NCBI RefSeq assembly: GCF_000315625.1
Contig: NW_005434610.1
Span: 235,698 to 256,563 of the forward strand
From: Guillardia theta CCMP2712
Lineage: Eukaryota > Cryptophyceae > Pyrenomonadales > Geminigeraceae
Direction of reading: 5' to 3'
DNA: 20,866 nt
How positions within the stretch are numbered: the stretch's first letter is position 1; every line of letters begins with the position of its first letter. The notes under the pieces are model-generated. The model ran no database searches. It saw only the letters and a program-made list of their open reading frames with translations, and was not told the DNA's origin. Made by a program: the position numbers and the translations under genes. Positions 1 through 7,941 of this stretch are shown piece by piece.

Positions 1-1434
1 GCGTGCAGCCGACGCGCTTGATCGCAGGGAATCACTCTATCCGTGGCGCCATGGACGATCAAGCAGGGACATCTGACCTGCCTTGACGTCTTAGACAAAC
101 TCACATCCGCCGCAAGCAGAAAGTCAAACGTTTGCGATGCAATCGTCCGAGGGATACAGATTCGCCAGCTCCGCCGTCAGCCAGGACGTCACAATGCCTG
201 CATGCTGTCGACCCGCGAGTGATACTCTTATCCAACGGAAGGTTTGGGGGAGGAAGGGGGGTAGGGAGAGGAGGAGGAGGGAGGAGGGAGGAGGGAGGAG
301 GGAGGGGGGAGGAGGGAGGAGCGCAGACCTGTGAAACAAGATCTTTGATCGAAGTGTACGGGCTAACAAGTATCAACCCTCCACACTCGAGCTCTGATGC
401 CTGTCAGCGCAACACAGTCAACGTCACAACCACAAGGGATAAAAGGGAGGAGGGAGGCGGGTTGATGGGCGGCCCTTGGAGGAGAGGAGAGGCGGCAGGA
501 GAAGACAGGAGGACAGGAGAGGACAGGATGAAATGGATCTCACCAACTTGACCGCGGGCCCGGTTCCTATCGATCGACCGAAGAAGATCACCCTCTTGGG
601 ATCCCAGTGCAGGCCTATGCCACGTCACCGCCCCGTCCCACTGCATGCTGGTCCCCAAACCTTTCACGGCGAACTCATAGGCGGCCAAGATGTTTCGGTT
701 CACAGAGAGCTCGTTCGGACTGTCCGGCGCGACTCCATAGCCTGCGGTGGAAGGCGGAAAGGGCGAGATGCGGAGGAGGAGGAGGAACGGGAGATAAGAG
801 GATGAATGGAATTTGATACAGGAGGGAGGGAGGGACGAGGAGCAGGGACAAGGAAGGGAAGGAAGGAGGGACGAGGAAGGGAGGGAGGGAGGGAGGAAGA
901 GAAGAATTTCACTCCTCCAACCGCATGCTCTCATCTCCGGCACATACCTGGGTACTCCGGGATGAGGACATGAACTCCCAGCGTGTCGCAGAGCCAGTGA
1001 CCAGCCTCGTAGAGCACCCCGACATCCTCCCCGTTGGCATGGCAGTAGATCACTATGTTGGAGGCTGGATCATCGAACATGAAAGGCTGCATCGGGTCAT
1101 CCTGGGAGCACTCTCAGCTCAGGACTATCATCCTCCCTCACCCGCTGCTCCTGCTCCTCACCACAATCTTGGAGGACATGCCTGGCATCACCGCGCAGGG
1201 AACGATGTTCCCTTCCCTCCCCACTATGCACCTGCCATGATCGCAGTCATCCCCCCAGGGTTCATCATGGACAAGCATGCAGCTTACATGAGCTCTCCCT
1301 CGAAAGATGCCCAGCTGTAGCTCGCAGCCGGCGCCTGTTGAACCTTATCGGGGCATATCGACTGAAAAAGAGCAAAGACATACTGGGAAGAGAAATCGAT
1401 TGAGGATACTCGTCTCCTTCCCAAACGCTCCCAT
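1..1434 (-). CDS. Alpha/beta hydrolase, ABHD17/ABHD13-like (partial, C-terminus missing)
   Basis: Nine exons on the minus strand (plus coordinates, 5' to 3' in the gene): 1434-1384, 1361-1288, 1231-1162, 1101-948, 741-661, 614-544, 400-329, 204-130, 89-1. They join in phase to 245 residues. Visible motifs are YCHANGEDVG (oxyanion region, about residues 84-93), LIPEYPGYG (about 112-119), nucleophile elbow GRSIGTG with Ser158, SPYTSIKDLV (about 180-189) and HGATDRVIP with the acid Asp233. The catalytic His lies beyond the window start. Relatives are serine hydrolases such as ABHD17 depalmitoylases and BEM46-like proteins; the substrate here cannot be told. The start ATG at 1434 gives MGAFGKE then an LNRFLFP segment like the N-terminus of this family, but it depends on a 22-nt intron. 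Introns 205-328 and 742-947 are full of GGA/GGGA purine tracts. Family call firm; first exon less so. Confidence 0.85.
242..320. repeat. GGA/GGGA purine tract in a hydrolase intron
   Basis: A run of GGA and GGGA units fills most of the 124-nt intron 205-328 of the hydrolase gene. On the coding (minus) strand it is a CCT/CCCT pyrimidine tract. Confidence 0.9.
764..900. repeat. GGA / GGGA / GGAA purine repeats in a hydrolase intron
   Basis: Imperfect GGA, GGGA and GGAA repeats occupy most of the 206-nt intron 742-947 of the minus-strand hydrolase gene. The segment 882-898 is almost pure GGGA. Confidence 0.85.
1362..1383 (-). other. Candidate 22-nt intron in the hydrolase gene
   Basis: On the minus strand this stretch begins GTATGT, continues as a pyrimidine-rich run and ends TTTTTCAG. 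Removing it joins exon 1434-1384 (ending ...FLFP) in phase 0 to exon 1361-1288 (starting SICPDK). Reading straight through shifts frame and reaches a TAA within a few codons. The length is below the other introns in the window, so a sequencing indel or a different first exon remains possible. Confidence 0.5.
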
Positions 1435-2094
1435 GGATTCCGTGAACGACTGCATCTTCAAGTCTTAACGACGGTGCCTGATCCCTTCCTGATGACGCCT
1501 CGGAGGAATGCAAGGAATCCAGCGCAGGCGGACTGAACAGGTTCTCCTCTGCGCTGTACCCTGCTGGGCTAGGTTTCCATGGCTCTTGATCGGCACAGAT
1601 GTCAGATCCTGCGAATCATGGTGAATCTATCAGACGAGACATGCGAACATGTCATTGTCTCGTTCCTCTGCCTCGTGGGCATCAGCAACTTCCTGCCTCA
1701 GCTATCTAGAGGTGTTTTGACCTCCATCACACGATTTACACACACTCATGAACTTCAAACTTTTCCTCCGCCTCCCTCACACACCATCCGATGCTCTGAT
1801 ACGTCCTAGCTCCCACAAATGAAGTCCAGCGCACTCGCTCACTTGATCCTTCCCGGTATCCCTTGCTCCACTTTCACTCCCGAGCACCACAATTCAGCTG
1901 CCCCGATTGCGCCTTCCTTGCGACGCCCTGTCCCACACCATCACAGCCATCATCACATCTCCCTTCAACTGCTCTTCATGTACTCCTGCTCTTCCTCCCC
2001 CTCCTCCTCCTCCGCTTCTACATCTTGTCGCTGCTCTTTCATATCTCGTATGCTTGCCGGCATTCGGGTAATGTTTCGCCATGGGGCAAGTGAT
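1435..2094. other. Intergenic, no supportable gene
   Basis: Open frames here are short, lack family motifs and have no convincing splice partners. A CTC/CCT-rich patch lies near 1990-2013. The 5' leader and promoter of the minus-strand hydrolase should lie here, but no clear core promoter element was recognised. Confidence 0.5.
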
Positions 2095-2690
2095 CAAAAG
2101 GTAGTAGGGTGGTACAAGATTGGCCTTGCATATTGGGGGTAGGGGTTTGTGACTGGGGGGTCCATGACGTCATAGCACGATTGTGTACCGGTTATTTGTA
2201 TTGACTTTTCGTGATTGATACAGGGTGGGTCCAAACTTTAAGGGGTGGTATCGTATTTGGATAGGGTGATGGGATTGCAATCGGGTTTAACAAATGATGG
2301 GGTAGTGTTCGGAGATTACGGAAACAGGGGTGGTGCAGGTAAATAGTAGGTAGGGTGGTCAAAAGGACCTTGAAGCTACTGGGTGGGGGTGAGGGTACTC
2401 ACCCCTCCCCTCCATATGGTGCAGAAGCTCATCATTACCCCACAAATCTTGCGTAAAATCAGGGGTATTTTGAGTTCAGAGCACCCCCCAGCGTCCTACC
2501 TGTAGTAGTTTGTATGGTAGGGCTCAGATTGCTGCAGTACTAGTTACCGTTGGGGTGTCCAGGTTAGTGACTGCAGGGTAGGGGTCATACACCCACCGTA
2601 ACCCAAGTCAATCTAACAAGGGAAAAGGCAGGGTGAAGAAACTGAGAGGGTACTTCAGTACCCCCCCTCTTTGATATTGTACTGAGATGC
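2095..2690. repeat. G/T-rich low-complexity tract with GGGGTAG- and GGTAC-like motifs
   Basis: Non-coding stretch dense in GGGGT, GGGTAG and GGTAC-type words, all frames interrupted. It includes a local inverted repeat near 2648-2670 (GAGGGTAC ... GTACCC...CTC). Similar words, some on the opposite strand, recur around 11840-12670, and a 13-nt word ATCAGGGGTATTT is present in both. The pattern suggests diverged copies of a dispersed element, but no coding domain or terminal repeat supports a named transposon. Confidence 0.45.
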
Positions 2691-2729
2691 AACCCCCTTG
2701 CCGCCGGCAGGAAGTTCGAGGATTTTGGT

Positions 2730-3131
2730 TTAGGGCCTTGGCCGGGCCCGCGACCCCGGCGCCGGGCCCGCCTGCCCGGGCCACCGCTGCCAGTCCGATC
2801 ACCGGGGCCCGTTGTCAGCCGGAACTTGACGATCAACGATCCTGTCTTTTGCCTCCTCGCCTCTCCTCATCGTCCTTGTACTGATTGGCAAGTAACTTAC
2901 TACGTGACTAAGTTGACAGTGACTAGTAATGCCACCGTCGGTCTTTTCTGTGACCCGGCGCGGCAGCCCCCACTCATCACTGGGTCTTGAGTCTGAGTCA
3001 TAGTAATCGGCCAGTCGGACTCCGAAGCCTCCGGTGGGCCCGGGCCCGGCCCGGCGAGCGGAGCCTCAGTCGTCACTGAGTCACGTGTGTGGCCCGGGCC
3101 CGGCCCGGGCTGGGCCCGCCGGGGGCCGGGC
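2730..3131. repeat. GC-palindrome blocks (GGGCCCGGGCCC) with flanking TGACT/GAGTC motifs
   Basis: Two blocks (about 2739-2810 and 3037-3131) consist of overlapping GGGCCC, CCCGGG and GGCCCGG words. The segment between them is dense in GTGACT, AGTGACT, GAGTCTGAGTCA and CACTGAGTCACGTG. A related arrangement, GGACTCCGA then CCCGGCCCGG-like sequence then TGACT/GACTCA words, occurs at 7590-7745. Probably a dispersed repeat; no coding potential seen. Confidence 0.5.
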
Positions 3132-3473
3132 GATAATACTCAAAGGGAACTCTCATCTTTTATCTTCTATTTGTTTTTGGATGACACCACCTACTTGGTC
3201 ATCACCCTACCCTACCCCCGCCACTATGATGAGAAACCTCAATCTGTACCATCAGGAATGTAGACTTTCTTTGCCGAGAAGTACCGGTCAATGTTGACTC
3301 CATGGAACAAGTACCCCTTCTGCAGTAGACTCTCCACGCCACCCTACCCCCTATTCTGAGTCTAAAAGGTGCCGCCATGCTTGGTAAGGGCGCCAGAAAG
3401 GCATGGAAGGTGAGAGAAGCATTGTACCTCCTCCTCCTCCTCCTCGTCGTCGTCGTCCACCTCGTCCTCCTTT
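3132..3473. other. Intergenic, no supportable gene
   Basis: No coding motifs. A short CTC/CCT and CGT triplet run sits at 3427-3456, just before the 11-bp minisatellite and about 400 nt upstream of the GH27 start codon. Confidence 0.5.
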
Positions 3474-3591
3474 CCTTCTCCTGTCCTTCTCCTGTCCTTC
3501 TCCTGTCCTTCTCCTGTCCTTCTCCTGTACTTCTCCTGTCTTTCTCCTGTCCTTCTCCTGTCCTTCTCCTGTCCTTCTCCTTTCCTTCTCC
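3474..3591. repeat. 11-bp minisatellite, unit CCTTCTCCTGT
   Basis: About ten and a half tandem copies of CCTTCTCCTGT, with one- or two-base variants in the middle and at the distal end. It lies about 245 nt upstream of the GH27 start codon, with pyrimidines on the GH27 sense strand. Open frames across it are repeat translations and not evidence of a gene. Confidence 0.95.
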
Positions 3592-3835
3592 CCTGATGCT
3601 CGTTTCCTCATTTTCACCAATCTTCCGCTTCTCCTTTTTTCGTCATCTCCCTCAGCCTCTTCCCGTTTCTTTTCTTTCCCTTTCGGTGTATTCATGTCAA
3701 ACACTATTAGCTACATCTACCGAATATTTCTAGTGCTCTCTTTCGTTTTGCTGACTGTGATCCTGCATAGCGCCTTCTCCATGCCTTCTGGTAAACCCGA
3801 ACGCTTAGCACCCGCACTCCTTCCAACGCCGAAGG

Positions 3836-6281
3836 ATGCGCGCATGGCTTACAGTGCTCTTTGCTCTCACTTTCGTCATCTTTTGCAGCTCAGATGAGAC
3901 GAGGACTGCAGACAGGCCTCCCTTGGGATGGTCGTCGTGGTATGGCCTCGGAAAGGAAGACGGTTGGCCGCAAACAAACGAGAAAACGATCAAGGAGATT
4001 GCTGGAGCCATGGTCGCGACAGGACTGCGAGATGCAGGATACACCATACTCCATGTCGACGACTCTTGGCAGTCCACAACTCGTGAAGCAGGGAAGGGAC
4101 TGCAAGCGGATCAGGCCAAGTTCCCTCATGGAATGAAGGACGTCGCAGACTTTCTTCGAGCACTCAACCTCACGCTGGGCTTGTATACAACGCCCGGACA
4201 CTTCTCTTGCGCGGGAGAGGCGGGGAGCGGGCAGCTGGGGAGCTATGGGCACTTGCAGGAAGACATCGACTTGTGGGTGGGCGAGTGGGGTGTGGGGTAC
4301 TTGAAGAACTGCATCTGCAACACAACCACCTCCATGCGCAGGACGGCGTACGCTGATGTCAGAAGGGCCATCGACAGGGCCCTGACAAGACGAAGGCGAG
4401 TGGATTTGACTCGGAAGGCTCCTCTTGCGATCTGACATGTATGTGGACAGTAAACGGAAGGACAGCGTAATCTACGAATGCTCGAACTACATGGATGCAC
4501 CATGGAGGAACGGACAGGCAAGCTCTCGCTGCTGATGTGCTCAGGACGAGCTCACTTCCTTTCCCCATTTCAGCACGAGTACTGCAATGTCTGGCGTGTT
4601 AGCAACGACGTTCCAGTGAGTCTCATCTCCCGCTCTCCGACGTCCCTGCACCGCAGCAGTGGACAACCTTCTGATCCACTCACTCTCACGTTTGTCAGGA
4701 TAACTTCGACGGGTGGAACAAAGCCGTGGATGCAGTGATGAAGAACGACGTCAACAGGCTTGCGGGACTTGGTGAGCGTACAGGCACACGTGGGGGTAAC
4801 TGCAGAAGGCTCATGTGCGGTGCAGGAGGAAGCTATGGGGCGAGGTGGAGCTCCTTCGACTTCTTGCAGGTGAGCCTTCCTTCCTCTTCCTCGTTGACAA
4901 GTTCTTCTTCTCCATCTGATCGTTGGTTCAGATTGGCTCCAAAGGACAAACTCTGTCAGAGTATCGAGCGCAGGTCTTGCTCCCCCCCCCCCCCCCGCCC
5001 TCCATTTTCCCCTCCTCGTTCCTCGTTCCTCGTTCCTCGTTCCTCGTTCCTCGTTCCTCGTTCCTCGTTCCTCGTTCCTCGTTCCTCGTTCCTCGTTCCT
5101 CGTTCCTCGTTCCTCGTTCCTCGTTCCTCGTTCCTCAATATCTCTTCTTCCTCTCGGGTTCCTGTGAGAGCCTCCCTCTGATTCGACCCCGTTCCCGCAT
5201 CTGTTTCTCGTCTGAAATTCTTGCCGCTCTGACGGTTTCATGCATTAGATGTCACTCTGGTCCATCCTTGCAGCTCCCATCTTCATCGGAGTCGACGTGA
5301 GGACGATTTCCAAGGAGGCGCTGGAAATCTACACCAACCCAGAGGTACATCATGGAGGAAGGAGAAGCGGAGAATGGCTGAATCGTCTCTTTCCTCTCCT
5401 CTCCCTCTGTCCCTCTCGTCACGCCCTCCTTGTCCCTCCTTTTCCTCCTCTCCTCCCCATCTCGTCCAGGTTCTGGCGATTAGTCAAGATCGTGATGGGA
5501 TCCCTGGATTCCGGATTTCTCGAGATGTTAAGGTCAGAGACAAACTCTCTTGCACTTCTTCACTTACACCTGCCGCGTGCAGTCAAACTTGGATGTCTGG
5601 GTCCGTCCATTATCGTGAGTCGTCTCGAGGGAGAGGCAGGGGATGAAGAGAAGGTGGAGGGAGAGGCAGGAGAGTTGCTTCCTGGGAAGGAAGGGGACAG
5701 GGTGCGAATGTTTGAGAGAGGAGGAAGGGAAGGGAGGCTGAGGTATTTGCTGACCTTCTCAACGCATAGGGAGCGTGCAGATGGTGAAAAATTGCACTAT
5801 CGACGAGCAGCACTGCTGCTGTTGAACCGTTCGGGGAAGCGAAGGTGAGGGAAAGACGAGCCGCCTGTCTCCCTCCTTGACTGGACGTGCCGGACAGGAC
5901 GATGGGGGTCAAGTGGAGCCAAGTGGCGAAGGGGAAGGGGATGGAGAGCTGGAGGCGGCGGAGCAAAGACTCCGTGGTTCTCGTCCGAGATGTCTGGAGG
6001 AAGCGAGACTTGGGGATGTTTGCCAAGGACTTTGAGATCGAGGTACGACTTGTGATGCGTCTGTGGAGGAAAGGAGGGGAGGAGAAGAGAGCTTGTGAGA
6101 AAAGATAGAAAATCGAGGTGGGAGAATTGAAGAAGATCTGCTGGCCAAAAATCAAGAGGGGGGAGCAGCAGTTACAGTAACCTGTCACGTTGCATTCACC
6201 GAGCTTTCATAGGTCGACCCGCATGCTGGCGTGATGTTGGTGCTGCGCGTGGAGTTGAAGGAGACTTCTCAGCCCTGGTAA
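3836..6281 (+). CDS. Secreted GH27 alpha-galactosidase-like protein, active site altered
   Basis: Twelve exons: 3836-4399, 4461-4517, 4574-4615, 4699-4771, 4826-4869, 4932-4973, 5249-5344, 5470-5532, 5583-5614, 5770-5844, 5898-6042, 6213-6281 (TAA). Together they encode 433 aa, normal for GH27. Residues 1-19 form a signal peptide. Family motifs are PPLGWSSW (28-35), HVDDSWQ (73-79), GLYTTPG, the Cys-Ala-Gly loop (125-127), WRVSND with the expected acid/base Asp219, EYRAQMSLWSILAAPIFIG, and VLAISQD, followed by the beta-sandwich with LLNRSG and DVWRKRDLG. GH27 enzymes release terminal alpha-galactose or alpha-GalNAc in the secretory or lysosomal route. However, where the nucleophile Asp is expected (K-x-D-x-C) the protein has KNCIC, i.e. 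Cys159, and the first Asp of the WNDPDML motif is Ser255. The fold is clear; catalysis is doubtful. The exon 1/2 junction is the least certain; intron 2 is GC-AG. Confidence 0.9.
4518..4573 (+). other. GC-AG intron in the GH27 gene
   Basis: The exon ends ...AACGGACAG and the intron begins GCAAGC, then ends CCATTTCAG. The join gives WRNGQ-HEYCNVW in phase 0, directly before the catalytic WRVSND motif, so the boundary is well constrained. AG|GCAAG is the known consensus for non-canonical GC donors. Confidence 0.85.
4982..5132 (+). repeat. C15 tract followed by 17 copies of CCTCGTT in a GH27 intron
   Basis: Fifteen consecutive C (4982-4996), a short spacer, then 17 uninterrupted copies of the 7-bp unit CCTCGTT (5014-5132). 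All lie within the 275-nt intron 4974-5248. The long minus-strand frame across it is an artefact of the stop-free repeat. Confidence 0.95.
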
Positions 6282-6398
6282 GCCGAGTGGGCCCCCCTCG
6301 TTGCCCTTGCATGATGACATCACGCAGCGTCGGGCTGACCATGCAAGAGATCTTGTGCAACACTTTCGACGACCAACGGCTGAATCTTCAGTGATGAC

Positions 6399-6404
6399 TT
6401 TATT
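6399..6404 (-). promoter_or_regulatory. Possible poly(A) signal AATAAA for the WR-repeat gene
   Basis: AATAAA on the minus strand, about 130 nt downstream of the stop of the minus-strand gene ending at 6534. It falls between two convergent genes. Position and hexamer are the only evidence. Confidence 0.35.
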
Positions 6405-6533
6405 GTTAGTGTCAACCATCTACTTCGACTGTACGCTGTCTTGTTGATGCGTCATGAACCGTTGTCGCCAGACTCATCCGCGTTCTTTACCCTCCTTCTC
6501 CTCCTCTCTACTCCTCTACCTTGCTCCCTCCCT

Positions 6534-7277
6534 TCACGCCCAGCTCGGGACATCGTACCTCTTGACAGGGCTCCACGACACTCGGAGCGGGTCAGCGTTC
6601 TTGAGCTGTAGGAATGCAACGCTCAAGTCTGCCCCTCTTGTCCTGTCTGCTGCTGCATCTACGAAGCCTCTCCACTCGCTCGACGTCCTCCTCCTCCACT
6701 CGGCCACGTCGCCCGGGACTGGGAAGCGAGTCCCCTCTTCCTTCCTGTGAAGTTCTCGCGCCTCAGCCGACTGCCGCCACTCTTCTGCTGCGTTTGCCCT
6801 CCACTCGTGGAGGCTCTTGAAGGCGCAGGGGCCCCAACCTGCTTCCTCAGAGGCGTCGAGGCTGCGAGACTGGGTCGATGCCCTCCACTCAAGCGCTGCC
6901 TCTTTGCGCCACGAGGCGATCTTGACGCGGAAGGAGTCGCGGCTTGCCGTCTCTTGTCCGCCGTTATGGACGGCGGCCTGGAGCAAGAGAGCAACAAATG
7001 CCGGGAGGAGGAGTGAAGCGACCTTGTAAGGCGAAGAGGAAGAGCTGCGGGGGAGCGGGGCTTGTTCTTGCACCTGCTCATGTCGTTCCTGTTCTGGCTG
7101 TTGATCGTAGCTCGAGACCTGTTTCTCTTCTGAGGTAAGGACGACCTTCGAAGGTGTCTTGGAAGGCTTGTCGACGACTGGAGATCGTACGAGGTTGCTG
7201 TTGATCACCGACAGAGGCCTCCTGCTCCTTAACTTGGGCGTCAGGATAGTAGAGGGACTGTTCTCGTTGTTCTCCAT
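6534..7277 (-). CDS. Unrecognised single-pass membrane protein with three WR-x6-WR repeats
   Basis: A single uninterrupted frame of 247 aa from ATG at 7277 to the stop at 6534; the frame runs further upstream but this is the first in-frame ATG. I do not recognise the family. Residues 1-80 are polar and probably disordered, rich in Ser, Pro, Gln and Lys. Residues 86-103 (VASLLLPAFVALLLQAAV) form a plausible membrane segment. The C-terminal half has three copies of a WR......WR motif with Glu before the second Trp: WRKEAALEWR (123-132), WRANAAEEWR (159-168) and WRRRTSSEWR (194-203), with a 35-36 residue period. The precise spacing argues for a real, probably helical, repeat and for a real gene. 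It is convergent with the GH27 gene (252 nt between stops). No splice evidence was needed. It could still be part of a longer spliced gene. Confidence 0.55.
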   Translation of the reverse strand: MENNENSPSTILTPKLRSRRPLSVINSNLVRSPVVDKPSKTPSKVVLTSEEKQVSSYDQQPEQERHEQVQEQAPLPRSSSSSPYKVASLLLPAFVALLLQAAVHNGGQETASRDSFRVKIASWRKEAALEWRASTQSRSLDASEEAGWGPCAFKSLHEWRANAAEEWRQSAEARELHRKEEGTRFPVPGDVAEWRRRTSSEWRGFVDAAADRTRGADLSVAFLQLKNADPLRVSWSPVKRYDVPSWA

Positions 7278-7941
7278 CTTAGCACAATGAGCAAGAGTAC
7301 TCGAGGTCTGCTCTGGGTACAAGGGAGGCACAGGAGACGAAGGCAGGTGGAGGAGCAGTCCAAGAGACCAGCAAGGGATCAAGGAAGCTGCGAGGGGTCC
7401 GGCAGGAGCTGGAGTGGGGGGAGAGAAGGAGGGGAGGAGGGAGGGAAGGGCGAAGGGGTGGTGGGGTACCAGAGAAACTGCCGTTGAAGAGTTTCTGAAG
7501 AGGACCCCTACCGTTGAGTGGAAAATGGCTGAAGTCCAGAGGTGGGTGGGTTTGAGTAACTAAAAAAGGCTTAGAGTAAAGAGAAAGTCACTTTGGACTC
7601 CGACGCTCCGGCCCGGCCGGCCCGTCGGGTGACTTAGACTGACTCAACTTCGAGTAAACTTTAGTTGATTGTCGGACCGTACACTGAGTGCGGGCGGGCA
7701 ACGGGAGTCGGCCTGAGTCGAACGGTTCCACTTGTCGGAGGCCAGCCTGAGCGTTGAATCTCATCATGCGCGGCACCTAGAAGTGCAATTTGAAAATTGA
7801 AGTCTCGGAGGCTCAGCCGAGTATGATCATCGATGAGAGATCGAGACATCAGTCAAGGCTGAGACTTCATAGTTTCGAATTTACCAAGATTTACTACAAA
7901 CGACGATCATCAGGATGCAAATTATCCATTCTCAGCCACAC
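7278..7941. other. Intergenic; purine tract and GC/GAGTC repeat remnant, no gene seen
   Basis: A GGA-rich purine tract lies at about 7420-7460. 7590-7745 carries GGACTCCGA, a CCCGGCCGGCCCG block and several TGACT/GACTCA/GAGTC words resembling the repeat at 2980-3131. No coding motif was found on either strand. Confidence 0.5.

Noticed and set aside
132-1320. Plus-strand frames over the first 1.3 kb
   Set aside because: They are antisense to nine in-phase exons encoding a clear alpha/beta hydrolase.
5014-5132. CRISPR-like array
   Set aside because: The units are 7 bp with no spacers and lie in a eukaryotic intron; it is a simple tandem repeat.
4570-5241. Minus-strand frame with a repeated Arg-Asn-Glu-Glu-Arg-Gly-Thr pattern
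   Set aside because: It is the translation of the intronic CCTCGTT array and lies antisense to well-supported GH27 exons.
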